Shown here: positions 42,656 to 53,091 of the stretch, piece by piece
How positions within the stretch are numbered: the first letter of the stretch is position 1
Layout of the letters: each line of letters starts with the position of its first letter
Origin: Davidsoniella eucalypti
Taxonomy: Eukaryota; Ascomycota; Sordariomycetes; Microascales; Ceratocystidaceae
DNA length: 64,000 nt
Assembly: GCA_004009845.1 (NCBI GenBank)
Contig: RMBW01000067.1
Location: forward strand, 62,001 to 126,000
Reading direction: 5' to 3'
Notes under the pieces: generated by a model
Databases searched by the model: none
What the model was told of the DNA's origin: nothing
The model's input: only the letters and a program-made list of their open reading frames with translations
Program-made: the position numbers and the translations under genes

Positions 42656-44800
42656 ATGATATCGTCTTTAGTGCGTCGAGAAGCACATGGCTTGATGCGG
42701 CTCTCGAGCCATCCGCCAAGACTTCGGTGCTCGACCATAAACGCTGCTACGCCGTCAAATCAAAGCTTATATCAACAACTCCCATTGCGCCTACACAAAA
42801 CCACACTCTATCCCCAAACTTCCATTGCACTCGGCACCCAAAGGCGTCTTCTTTCGACCACACCAGCCCGCCTCAATCCCCAGCGGAAGCGCACTTCACG
42901 GCTGCTGTATCTCGCACAACAAGCCGCTGCGGCGCTCGGCGCTACGGTCATTGTGCTCGGAATATGCGTCATCGGCTTCTTCATCTACGATGCATCGACG
43001 TACACCGAAGATGCAACCCTCAACGATATCAACGTTTCTAAACTGGCGCTGACCCCTAGAACTGGCGGCCCCAAGAACTTGCCTATTGCTGAGGTGTTCA
43101 TCGACGACGACGAATGCGAAGAAAGCCGTCTGCGCAAGGACAAGCCGCACCTTGTCATCCTGGGAAGCGGATGGGGAAGCGTCGCCATCCTCAAGGACAT
43201 CAACCCTGAAGATTACCATATCACTCTTATCTCTCCCCGCAATTACTTCCTCTTCACGCCGATGCTTCCGTCCGCGACTGTAGGGACACTAGAGGTGCGG
43301 TCTCTAGTTGAATCCATTCGTCGAATCCTGGGACGTGTCCGGGGGCACTATCTCCGAGCTCAAGCCGAAGATGTCGAGTTCTCGGACAAGTTAGTCGAGG
43401 TGTCACAGATCGATGGCAACGGCCAGGAAGCTCGCTTTTATGTTCCTTACGACAAGTTAGTCATTGCTGTTGGATCTGTCACTAATCCCCACGGCGTTCA
43501 GGGACTCGAGCACTCCCATTTCCTCAAGGATGTCAACGATGCGCGTCAGGTTCGCAACCGCATCCTTCGCAATTTGGAACTGGCCTGCCTGCCAACGACA
43601 TCCGATAAGGAGCGTAGGAGGCTCCTTTCGTTCGTGATCAGCGGTGGCGGTCCTACTGGTGTCGAGTTTGCTGCCGAGCTCTTCGATCTGTTGAATGAGG
43701 ATCTTATCGAGAACTTCCCCAAACTGCTTCGAAATGAAATCTCCGTTCACTTGATCCAGAGCCGCAGTCATATCCTAAACACCTATGACGAGACTGTGTC
43801 TAGATATGCCGAAGCACGATTTGCCCGTGACCAGATCAATGTCATGACCAACTCTCGTGTGTCGCGCATCGAGCCAGACAAGATCATCTTTACCCAAAAA
43901 TGCGAGGACGGTTCTGTCACCGAAAACGAGCTACCGATGGGCTTCTGCTTGTGGTCGACTGGCGTGTCCCAGAGTGAGTTCTGCCAGCGCATTGCCGCCA
44001 AGCTTCACAACCAGAACAACCGTCATGCCCTCGAAACCGACAGTCATCTGCGTGTCAACGGCACTCCTCTCGGGGACGTCTACGCCATTGGTGACTGCTC
44101 GACTGTCCAAAACAATATTGCGGAGCAAATAGCCACTTACATCAGTGATCTCGCTGCCAAGAAAGGCAGAAACCCTAATTCACTCCAGCTCAGCTTTGAT
44201 AGCTGGCGCAATCTTGCCAATGATGTAAAGATACGGTTCCCACAGGCCGGTGTCCACCTCAAGAGACTAGATAGGCTCTTCTACGAGTTTGACAAGGACC
44301 AATCGGGAACGCTGTCCTTTGATGAGCTCCGCGCCCTTCTCAAGGAGATTGACGCCAAGCTCACTTCACTACCAGCTACAGCCCAGAGAGCCAACCAACA
44401 AGGCCAATACCTAGCAAGAAAGTTGAACAAGTTAGCTCGCACCACGGAGACGCTCCATGCCAACGATATTTTCGAGGGTGATGTCGACTCTGCAGTGTTC
44501 AGAGCATTCGAGTACCGCCATTTAGGTAGTCTGGCGTACATTGGTAACTCGGCCGTCTTCGATTTCGGTAAGGGCTGGAATATGACCGGTGGTCTATGGG
44601 CCGTATATGCCTGGAGAAGTGCGTACTTTGCGCAAAGCGTATCGCTAAGAACCAGAACCTTAATGGCTATGGACTGGGCCAAACGTGCTCTTTTCGGGCG
44701 TGGTAAGTCTTTTGTTTTCATTTTCCTTCATCCTTACAGTATCACAAGTCACAAACTAACAAATTTCATCTTGCGCACAGATCTTGTTAGTTTCAATTAA
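42656..44800 (+). CDS. External alternative NADH:ubiquinone oxidoreductase with EF-hand (NDE/NDB type)
   Basis: Exons 42656-44702 and 44781-44800 (intron 78 bp) give 688 residues. A single-polypeptide, rotenone-insensitive enzyme that oxidises cytosolic NADH at the outer face of the inner mitochondrial membrane. The N-terminus is Arg/Ser-rich (RRLLSTTPARLNPQRKR, presequence) followed by one membrane span (GATVIVLGICVIGFFIYDAS). Two dinucleotide folds: LVILGSGWGSVAIL (FAD) and VISGGGPTGVEFAAEL (NADH). YAIGDCS is the second FAD motif. An insertion carries one EF-hand, DKDQSGTLSFDE from residue 546, so calcium control is likely. The C-terminal SLAYIGNSAVFDF and WRSAYFAQSVSLRTR are the quinone/membrane segments. 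The last coding exon is only 20 nt and gives the ending DLVSFN. Confidence 0.93.
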   Translation: MISSLVRREAHGLMRLSSHPPRLRCSTINAATPSNQSLYQQLPLRLHKTTLYPQTSIALGTQRRLLSTTPARLNPQRKRTSRLLYLAQQAAAALGATVIVLGICVIGFFIYDASTYTEDATLNDINVSKLALTPRTGGPKNLPIAEVFIDDDECEESRLRKDKPHLVILGSGWGSVAILKDINPEDYHITLISPRNYFLFTPMLPSATVGTLEVRSLVESIRRILGRVRGHYLRAQAEDVEFSDKLVEVSQIDGNGQEARFYVPYDKLVIAVGSVTNPHGVQGLEHSHFLKDVNDARQVRNRILRNLELACLPTTSDKERRRLLSFVISGGGPTGVEFAAELFDLLNEDLIENFPKLLRNEISVHLIQSRSHILNTYDETVSRYAEARFARDQINVMTNSRVSRIEPDKIIFTQKCEDGSVTENELPMGFCLWSTGVSQSEFCQRIAAKLHNQNNRHALETDSHLRVNGTPLGDVYAIGDCSTVQNNIAEQIATYISDLAAKKGRNPNSLQLSFDSWRNLANDVKIRFPQAGVHLKRLDRLFYEFDKDQSGTLSFDELRALLKEIDAKLTSLPATAQRANQQGQYLARKLNKLARTTETLHANDIFEGDVDSAVFRAFEYRHLGSLAYIGNSAVFDFGKGWNMTGGLWAVYAWRSAYFAQSVSLRTRTLMAMDWAKRALFGRGKSFVFIFLHPYSITSHKLTNFILRTDLVSFN

Positions 44801-44906
44801 GGTGTACAGTTTCATAGAATACGGCGTAAGCAACATAGAATAGGTTGTTTATCCTTAATAATCATGTGGGTTTTTTGGTATATTCTTATATTACTAGTTA
44901 GAGATA

Positions 44907-44954
44907 CTCACGCCGCACAATATTCTATTGATGGTTTGCTCCGCACCAAATCCA
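44907..44954 (+). repeat. Left terminal inverted repeat of the pogo-like relic
   Basis: 48 bp; shares CACAATATTCTATTGATG and TGCTCCGCACCAAATCCA with the reverse complement of the right repeat. Compared with the right copy it lacks 5 bp after the first three bases and has one GTT/A difference in the middle. Confidence 0.85.
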
Positions 44955-45176
44955 CCAACCTGCATTAATTTTTTTGCAGTATCTTCAACAATTATATATA
45001 TAAATAGAAGAATTATTACTTGATGAACATGCTGCCATTATTGGACAATATACTTTTGAAAGAAAAAAAGTCCCCTCATGTTTGCGTATCCTGATCGGCT
45101 ATCTCCTATAGTAACTCCCCGTTACAGTTCGCACAGAAATGTGATTGTCTAGATTGCCTATCATAAATTCTAGTCC

Positions 45177-46091
45177 GATTTCTTGCCGGCCATCGTGTAC
45201 ACTAGTAGGACCACCTCCCTGAAGTCTTTGGCGGCAATTCCGTGCTCTTACCGCCTCTCTAGATGTAACTCCCGCCATCTCTGTGATACGTGCTTCAAGC
45301 AATCTCTTCCCTTGAACTGCAGCCAAAGAGGCTGTGACATTTTGACAATTCCATTATAAATGATGCTTGGATCTGCCCCATTCTGGATAGGTGCTACAAG
45401 GAAACCAGGCATATCCTCAAGCCGCTCTTTGGTATGGAGGGTTTGGAGGTTGTCCAGACTGGCATTTTGAGAGTCGTCATTTTGGGAAGGTGGGGTTCAA
45501 GGGGCATGGCGTTGTTGTTGCTCAAACAATGGCCGGAGAACTACTAGAGGATTAAACGGGAAGATTCTAGTCTTCCTTAATGCTGATTTGATGGCTGAAG
45601 GACACGTGGCCTTCTGTCGTACTTGAGTAATCAGACCAAGAAAGGTATCTGTAGTGATGTTTCGATGGCAACTTCAATTGCTGTTACAGTCCCCCTATTA
45701 GGCCTGATAGCAATAGAAGGAACAGAAGCATTAACACCAGTGACGACAAGAATAGACTTTGGCTGGGCTAACTGGAATCCAGCCTCGTCCATATTCCCAA
45801 TATCGTCTGGTTGTATATTATATCCATCCATGATATCCTGGAGTCTGACAAACCAGTCGTTCACATTTTCAACCACTCCAGATTCTCGGCGCTTGATATC
45901 AATGATGCCATTTGCTTCACGACTTGAAAATTTAGGGTTCTTTTTGAGAAATGTTTAACCCAGTCTCTGCTGACTACTGGTGGTTGATCGGTTGATTCAT
46001 TGGCGGTTGTGATTTCGGTACGTGAAACTTCGTTTCCTTGTCCGAAATGATGTGCTACTGCTTGCTTTAATGGCAGCGGCACGTAAGACAT
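45177..46091 (-). pseudogene. Transposase remnant (pogo/Fot1 family), frameshifted and internally deleted
   Basis: Fragments in family order on the minus strand: CENP-B-type helix-turn-helix text PPVVSRDWVKHFSKRTLNF (before 45861); start of the DDE domain VNDWFVRLQDIMDGYNIQPD and NMDEAGFQL after a frameshift near 45876; then a direct jump, in another frame, to the end of the family, KSALRKTRIFPFNPLVVL (about 45530-45590); and finally the C-terminal tail RQRLQGGGPTSVHDGRQEI (to 45177). The middle of the catalytic domain is missing, including the region expected for the second and third acidic residues. It cannot encode an active enzyme. No restored form is implied. Confidence 0.8.
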
Positions 46092-46188
46092 GCGAAGTTT
46101 GTCACTTTTTTATGGTTGTTGAAGATATCGCGAAAAAAAGAATGTAGGTTGGAAGTATGTCACGAAGAAGACGGAATTGGTGCATACA

Positions 46189-46239
46189 TGGATTTGGTGC
46201 GGAGCATCATCAATAGAATATTGTGGGGCGTTACACGAG
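46189..46239 (-). repeat. Right terminal inverted repeat of the pogo-like relic
   Basis: 51 bp; on the minus strand begins CTCGTGTAACGCCCCAC and continues into the blocks shared with the left repeat. Confidence 0.85.
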
Positions 46240-46444
46240 TATTTATTCTCCTTTTTTATCCTCTTCCTTCTCTATAAAAAAATTCAAGTTTTGGTGCAAA
46301 AAAAAAATATTAGCGTCGATGGTGACAACGCTCTGTCATGATGATATGCAAAAACATTATTACAAAACAAGACACGAAAGAAAAGGAAAGATATAGACAA
46401 CAAGAACATTAACAACGAGGGCATAAGATCGGAGACTCGGCCTT

Positions 46445-47831
46445 CTATTGTAGCTTGAAGTCCTTGTAAGTCCACTTCTCGGTAAGCTTTCCCTTGTTCT
46501 GCTTGCGGAAGGGAATGCGTTTTCTCGCCTCGACACGACCACGGACCAACAGGTTACGGTAACGGTCCTTAAGCAGGTTACCCTCGGGCTTAAGGGCTCT
46601 AAGAGAGTCCTGAAGCTCATCGGGTAAGACGATCTCGAGATCTTGCTCTGGAACGGGCATCTTGCCGAGCACCTTGCGGCGCAAAACCTCATCGTCACCT
46701 TCGCTATCACTGCTCGAGGCGTCTAGTTCTGCCTGTTTCTGCAGCTCCTTTTGTAGCTCTTCCTCGTTGATCTCCTTGTTGATCTTCTTAAGCTGTCTGA
46801 GCTGTTCCTGCTTGAGTTTCAAGGCCTTTTCGTGCTTCAGGGACTGTTCCTCTTCTTTACGGCGCTGGGCACGGTTGCGTTGGGCTTGCGTCTTGCGCCG
46901 TGTTTTCTTAGTCGCCTTGGCATCTTCAGCACCGCTTTCGAAACCTTCCCATGCGGAGTCTTCTTCCCATTCTGATAGGTCAAGCTTGGCCTCGGCGGCT
47001 TCGGCTTCTGCGGCAGAACGGGCAGAAGCCTCTGCTAATATTCTTTCGTTTTCGATTCTCTCAAGACGCTGCTGTTCGGTCTTCACGGCTTTGGCGCCTT
47101 CGGTGTCTAGGCGCTTGGTATACTCATCAAAGCTTGGGTTGTAACTGAAACCGCCGGTGGGCTTCTTGACTGCGGGAATCGCCTTGCCATTAGCGGCAAG
47201 AGAGATAGGCGACTCCTTGAAAGTTGTAGGGACCTTGGCCGCAGAGGGCTCGGGTAGGAAGTCAAACTCTTCTTTTTGCGAGATGGGTGTGGGCTCAGCG
47301 CCCCAGATATCGTAGCTGGCGTCTTGAACATCAATGGCATCCCGTTGGCCGTCTGCAACACGTCTTAGACGGCTGAGGTCCTTGTGTGATACCCAGTCCT
47401 TGCGGAGTCTCTTGGTCTCGACTAGACCATCACCGACCTTGCTAGCGGGACGTTTGCGCATTGGTACTGCCGGAACAGCAGAGCGCTGGGCAATGATATC
47501 GTCGGCCTTAAGGCCTCTCAGTCTCGTGGGAACCGACTTCTTGGCATTGGCGTCGCCCTTGATATCGATATCGAAAAGGTCTTCGGATTCTTTCTCGGCG
47601 AGAATACCACTATAATGGGGACAATTGGTTAGCAATTGGGGATTCATGATGTACTATCTGCTAGGATAGTATCACAAACCCTTGAATAATCTGCTCATTG
47701 CGCTCCTCGAGGCCTTGCTCGACCTCAGTGACATCGACGTTCTTTCTCCAGGCCTTCTTGCCCTTTCTCGACGGCTGCTTGTGTTGCGCCGGAGCACTGG
47801 GGGCAGCAGAGAGGCCTTGAATAACAGGCAT
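46445..47831 (-). CDS. NOP53: 60S ribosome biogenesis protein Nop53
   Basis: Exons 47831-47680 and 47609-46445 (70-bp intron, GTTTGT donor) give 438 residues. Nop53 (GLTSCR2 in animals) binds pre-60S particles and recruits the exosome through Mtr4 for ITS2 processing. The first exon gives the conserved basic start QPSRKGKKAWRKNVDVTEVE and GLEERNEQII; the second begins GGILAEKESEDLFDID, an arrangement typical of the family. SVPTRLRGLKADDIIAQRSA is conserved; the Mtr4-binding LFxVD-like motif may be EDLFDID. A long charged coiled coil (about residues 215-345, RRKTQAQRNRAQRRKEEEQS) precedes the C-terminal block DSLRALKPEGNLLKDRYRNL and RGRVEARKRIPFRKQNKGK. Divergent from YPT6. Confidence 0.92.
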
Positions 47832-48425
47832 TGTGACTGATGTGACTGTAAAGACAAGAATGGAAAGGAAAAGAAGAAAAAAATATAGGAAATTGCCGCC
47901 AATTGGTGATTTTGCTGCAAAGAAAAGAGGTTGTTCTCACTCTGCCAGATGCGCCCAGCCAATTCCTCGACCACTGTACGTCAAAAAAAAATCGAGACAT
48001 GGGAATTTTTGGCCCCACGCACGCTTGATAAGATAAGCACACATGTAGTCATGTGACCTACTGCATTACAGCAAACCGACCGACTCTGGCCTCTTTTTGC
48101 AGCAGGGTTGCCTTTAGCGGAACAGAACAATAACGGAGCTTAACTTGACATGCTATTCATCCCTTTTTCACGACTGTAACTTTAACATAAGCCTGTTTTC
48201 TTTTTTTCATTGACCTAATCCTCGGTGTTTTCTATCTTGCTTTCACTAGACCACCTCGTCCAGGCTTCTTTTTTTTTTCCTTCCGTGATCTCTGCCAGCC
48301 TATTCTTCTATACCTAAGCTGTCCCTTGCTTGCTTGTATTGCAACCCCTCACCTCGAATCGATCTGGCTACCATCGTCGCCTGCGGCATCACCACCAAAC
48401 AACATCGTTCTCGCAGACCTTCACC
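47832..48425. other. Divergent promoter region (NOP53 / YPT6)
   Basis: 594 bp. Overlapping GATAAG words at 48027-48037 (GATAAGATAAG, a form bound by GATA factors such as AreA) and a T-rich stretch ahead of the YPT6 leader. Control by these is unproven. Confidence 0.45.
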
Positions 48426-49534
48426 ATGGCGTCAGCTGGTACCAGCGGGTCATACAACACCCCTTTGAAGAAGTTCAAGTATGTCCCCATATGTGCGTAG
48501 CCGAGTGCATGATGCACGTCTGCAAACCAGTCCTAACATTCAAACCTTTTTCCAGGCTTGTGTTCTTGGGTGAACAAAGCGGTAGGTCATTATCCGAAGA
48601 ACAGCTCGCAGCTCGAGAAGCTTGTGAGTTTCAAGAACCGAATGTCCCTTGACTAACAACCCTATGCTGTCACCGTCGTCAGTTGGCAAGACTTCTCTCA
48701 TCACTCGCTTCATGTACGATTCATTCGACAACACCTACCAGGCCACCATTGGCATCGATTTCCTGTCCAAAGCAAGTCAACATATCACATCCCACCAAGC
48801 ACCCACCACCCCCCCTTGCCGATAGTAAGTATATGACATAGCGGGGCACCAATTCTAATACCTTTATGCCAACACACAGACTATGTATCTAGAAGATAGA
48901 ACCGTGCGGTTGCAGCTTTGGGATACTGCCGGCCAGGAACGTTTTCGCAGTCTGATTCCTTCATACATCCGCGACTCCAGTGTCGCCGTTGTCGTCTACG
49001 ATGTCACCAGTCAGTTGCACCACCCCCTATACAATTATTTTTTCTTTCTTTTTTTTTTTTACAGTGAACATAACAAGAGCTCCCAACTAACGACAATTAT
49101 GTGCAAATATTACAGACAACAAGTCTTTCCAGAACACCAAGAAGTGGATAGACGATGTCCGCGCTGAGCGTGGCAATGATGTCATCATTGTCCTAGTCGG
49201 CAACAAGACCGATCTCACTGACAAGCGCGAGGTCACCACCCAACAGGGTGAGGAGGAAGCCAAGAAGAACAACCTCATGTTCATGGAGACAAGTGCTAAG
49301 GCCGGTCACAACGTCAAGACGCTTTTCAAGCGGATAGCGCAGGCCCTTCCGGGCATGGACGAAACTGGTACCCAGGCCGCCAACCAGAGTAAGTCTGAAA
49401 AGTTGAATATTGAGGATTTTTGGCCCTCCCCCCGGTCATCGGTACCGAGAACTGTCTCGCTAACACATATCTATCTAGTGATCGACGTCAACGTCAACAC
49501 TGCTCCTGCTTCCCAAGAGGGCTGCGCATGCTAA
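48426..49534 (+). CDS. YPT6: Rab GTPase Ypt6 (Rab6)
   Basis: Exons 48426-48478, 48556-48581, 48683-48771, 48880-49009, 49116-49388 and 49479-49534 give 208 residues. Ypt6/Rab6 directs endosome-to-Golgi retrograde traffic. The P-loop GEQSVGKTS is split by an intron; the effector loop TYQATIGIDFLSKTMYLED, WDTAGQERFRSLIPSYIRDS, NKTDL and ETSAKAG are the other G motifs, with IGIDFLSKTMYL specific to the Rab6 group. It ends GCAC, a CXC geranylgeranylation signal. Exon 2 is 26 nt. The third intron (48772-48879) begins GCAAGT rather than GT: the exon must end at SK (AAA) and the next begin TMYL, so a GC-AG intron is the only frame-preserving reading I find. Confidence 0.94.
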
Positions 49535-50214
49535 ACTCAAAAAAGGCCAACCTACAGGTCACTTCACTACTACTGTCGGCTGAACTTCTTCAAAACGCTA
49601 TAGCCAAAAGACTACTCAAGCTCAGCGTCCATGTGTGTGCCATTTGTCCTAGGCCAAGTCAGATTGTCATCTGATTTATGGACTGTTGACCACTGTCACT
49701 TCCCCTAATCTCATTCTGCCCATCTACTCACATATTTTGCTTGATGCCCGATTATGCCTTTCCGTTTTTTTCTAACACTCTCTCCTGGTTATGCCCCTTT
49801 TGTTTTTTGGCCCTTGTTCTTTTTCATCTTTCTTCTTTCTCTACTTTGGTTTGTTTTTACAACTTTCATTTGTCCACCTTTTTTTTTCCTTTTTATACGA
49901 TGCTTGATGTAGTGGGTGGGTTGTAAGCATAACGCACAGGTGGATCTCAGCATTTGCTTGTATAACAACATGAGGTTACCAGCCTCTCTAATTCTCAGTA
50001 CATACATTATCTATACCTTGATTCGCATAATTCATCCTACTCTGTACAAAATGCTGGAAACTTAGAATTAGGATCTAATTCCTTGTTTTCGATTTAAAGG
50101 TGTTGTTCTGTTTTATTGTTTATGTATTCATTTGTCATACTTGCATACTATCTACAGGCTTTTGTCTTTTTTTATATTGCCTTTTTCCCGCGATGATATG
50201 GTATAGCAGGCTCT
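49535..50214. other. Intergenic, convergent 3' regions (YPT6 / ribose-5-phosphate isomerase)
   Basis: 680 bp, T-rich, low complexity. No supported gene. Confidence 0.55.
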
Positions 50215-51430
50215 CTAAGCAGTCTGTGTCTTGACGCTACCATCAGCCATTCCGAAGTAAGCAGCTACAGGCTTCTGGGCCCGTCTCTTATCCGCCTTGG
50301 CAGCCTGTACACCGTTGATTCCATGGAAGATACCAATCTCTATAACACCCTCGAGACCTTTGAGAGCAGCAGCCAGAGCGTTAATCTCCCACTTGCCGGA
50401 CTGCTCGCCGTCCTTGGCTAACAAAAGAGGTTCGAAGGGCGCATCGATAATCCAGTTACCGTTGTCAGTCACACATTCTCCAGCTTTAGATGGTAAGCCG
50501 GAGCGGATACGGGGGTTCATAGAGCCCATGTCCTTGAGATCCTCGATGATATCGACAGCGAAGAAGGGATCCACCTCAATGGGGATGCCAGCTTTCCAAA
50601 CTGTGCACAAGCGAGGAGAAATCTTTCGGTAGTCTAAAAGATGCATAAGTTGTTAGTTTGGGGCGTTATGAAAAAATGGCAAGGATTAAGTTTTTTCTAT
50701 TGTCTTCTGACGTGTACAATTACACAGGAAGGGTTTATAACTTACCAGCAACGACGATGAACTTTTTAGAGCGGATAGCAACGCCTTTCTCCTGCAGAAG
50801 ACAGGCGCCACCACCCTTGATGCAGTTAAGCTCGTCGTCAACCTCGTCAGCACCGTCGAATGCGACGTCTAGTTGCGCAGGACGGCCATCAGGACCAATA
50901 GGACGTTCAGGAAGTTGGCACATAGACAAGCCCGCAGACCGTATCAGACCTTTAGACTGGCTTCCCGTCGGAAAGAATAGCATGTTTTGGTAGAACTTGA
51001 GGCCTTTGGCGGCTATGGCCTCGACCACGTATACAACGGTACTACCAGATCCAATGCCAACGTACTTGTAAGACGCATCCAGGTGCTGCTCTACAGCTTG
51101 GTAGGCTGCAGCCTTTTTGGCGCTCTCTACCAGATTAGCGGAACTCGACATGTTTCTAGTGGTGGTGCTGCTGCTGCTGAGATCGAGTTTGGGTTGGAGT
51201 TGCGATATAGTACGTAATTTGGGCGTCTGTAGTGAAGGATGGAGTTGGCAGGCACGTGATGCGAAATGCGAGTATTGCCGAAGGTAAATCCGAGTATTTG
51301 GTATATAAGTAGATGCGCAAGGAGATGATGCAGATGATGTAGACGGTGATGATATAGCACGTAAACTTTTTAGTGTTTTCAAGGTATTCGAAAACGAGCG
51401 AAATCGGGATATGGGGACGAGAGCTGTCAT
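50215..51430 (-). CDS. RKI1: Ribose-5-phosphate isomerase A, with mitochondrial-type N-terminal extension
   Basis: Exons 51430-50746 and 50633-50215 (112-bp intron) give 367 residues from the first ATG, or 274 from a second ATG at 51151. Interconverts ribose-5-phosphate and ribulose-5-phosphate in the pentose phosphate pathway. Motifs: KYVGIGSGSTVVYVVEAIA (phosphate loop), DVAFDGADEVDDELNCIKGG (catalytic Asp), and after the intron ADYRKISPRL, with the closing helix GVIEIGIFHGINGVQAAKAD. The enzyme domain starts near residue 98. The preceding 93 residues are rich in Ser, Arg, Thr and Leu with one acidic residue, and contain IYLRQYSHFASRA, a plausible R-x-Y/S matrix-protease site. Yeast Rki1 lacks such an extension and is cytosolic. 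Both starts may be used; see findings. Confidence 0.92.
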
Positions 51431-53091
51431 CTAGATATCTTAATTGAATTTCTGCCTTGGTAGAACAGATCTAAATAAACTGCTCTAAGCTTATTGGGGG
51501 AGGGGTAGAAACTATTCCTCTTATAGCAAGTCAAGCTTTTTTTGGTTCTAAAGATGATAATATTTGTGACGTTTTCAACCATCAGGGTCTTGAAATAACC
51601 CTAGATATAGCAGCGACGGGCTTCATGTATGTTTCACACCCGTAGTTGCATGTGAGAGACCACGAAGAAGTTGTGAGATTTATTCTAGAAGGATGAAACA
51701 GTAAACCCCAAAATATTAATCAACATGCAAAATATGAGTATGGTAATTGTCGGAGGGTAGATTCTGTACGAAGAGACGAGAGGGTTTAGTTCGACATCAA
51801 CTTGATTGATGCTGCCAAATAAAAGAATTTATCTCGGGTGCCTGTTAAGCTGCCGACTAGTTGACCAATGTTTTTATTATTGTATCTCCTTCTGTCTTTG
51901 GTGCCTGCTCTATGACGATGGGCATTTAAACGCATGGACTCCGTAGTATTTATTTATTTATTTAACCTTTTACGTCTTTATGGGGATCACGTGGACCCAA
52001 CCCTAGTGGATCGTTGAACGTCGAAAACCCTAATGGTCCTCGAGGAAATGGAGGTCTGAACTAGAAAGAAAAACACAGAAAACAAGAACAAATTTCGCAT
52101 GGGGGAAGCAGTAGAGAAGGTAGAGAAGACAAACAGCGCTGGCCTGGCTAAACTTTTTTCTTCACTGCCCACATAGCAGGTGTAGTAGTAGTAGATATAC
52201 AGATACATATCTGTATGTAGTAGTGTTGTTCGATGAGTAAGCGAGAAATACAAAGCATACCTATGTTCATATGTTCACCAATGTTTACTAGTCATAAATC
52301 CACAGGAGCTTCTTGGGTTTCGGCTTGACGGGGTGCTCGGTTGACCCGGAAGTCCAGAAGCTGGCCCGAGCTGAGTTTTAGTGTTGCTTGGTGATCAAGC
52401 GACCAATTTTAAACTTTTTGCCCTGCCTTTTGTTGCACTGCATTTTTTTTTTTTGAGAGGAGCCTAGTTGGGTTGGTGGTAGTAGGTAGACAGATAATAA
52501 GACGAGTAGAAAAGAAAAAAAAAAGGAAAAAAAGAGAGCATGCAACAATAATGACTAAGGAGGAAGAAATAAAACACAACAAAAAAGAAGCTTGCGACGA
52601 GAAGTGGTGTGCCAAAACATCCGACCCAAGAACGAAGCGAAAATAAAAGAAGAAAAAAGAGAAAAAGAAACCAGCATCGATCCCATTAAACAGGCCTCAG
52701 CGGTAGTTTTGTTGTATCATGCATTTTGTATATATACAAACGAGGATATTTTGTGCTTCCTAATTCTTTCCCTTTTCTCTTTCTTTTTCCTTCCCTCTTG
52801 TCGACGATTTTTCTCTGGTCGTCACATTCCGATAGTCCCTCCTTTTTTTTCTTTCTTTCTGGTTTCTTGGGGGGGGTTCTTTTTACCATCCCTATTCATT
52901 CGGCGCAACACGATTTTTTTTAATATTCCTCTTTCGTTTTTTTATATTTAATATTCTCTGCCGCCATTCCGATCGAGGTTTCGGAGAAATTCACTGGTTT
53001 CTGAGTGACGCGTGGTCGAAAGGCAGCAGAGGCATCTTTCTTCTCTTCCTCTTCCCCTATATCTCTCTCAATCCTATATAAATCATCCGCG
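51431..53091. other. Divergent intergenic region (RKI1 / KEI1)
   Basis: 1.66 kb holding both promoters. The KEI1-proximal 600 bp alternate A-rich (about 52500-52670) and T-rich (about 52760-52960) blocks. CACGTG at 51989-51994. No coding frame supported. Confidence 0.5.

Larger units (their letters stand above)
44907..46239 (-). mobile_element. Decayed pogo/Fot1-type (Tc1/mariner superfamily) DNA transposon with TIRs
   Basis: 1333 bp bounded by imperfect terminal inverted repeats (44907-44954 and 46189-46239) and directly flanked by TA on both sides (44905-44906 and 46240-46241), the target site of this superfamily. The orientation is minus: transposase N-terminal remnants lie next to the right TIR and C-terminal remnants next to the left. 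The insert sits in the convergent gap between the NADH dehydrogenase gene and NOP53, harming neither. Confidence 0.8.

Noticed and set aside
45623..45958. Plus-strand 111-codon frame inside the transposon relic
   Set aside because: Shadow of the minus-strand transposase fragment, which has recognisable motifs.
52400..52960. Possible retroelement poly(A)/poly(T) junctions near the A-rich and T-rich blocks
   Set aside because: No target-site duplication, no reverse transcriptase or Gag text nearby; ordinary AT-rich promoter DNA.
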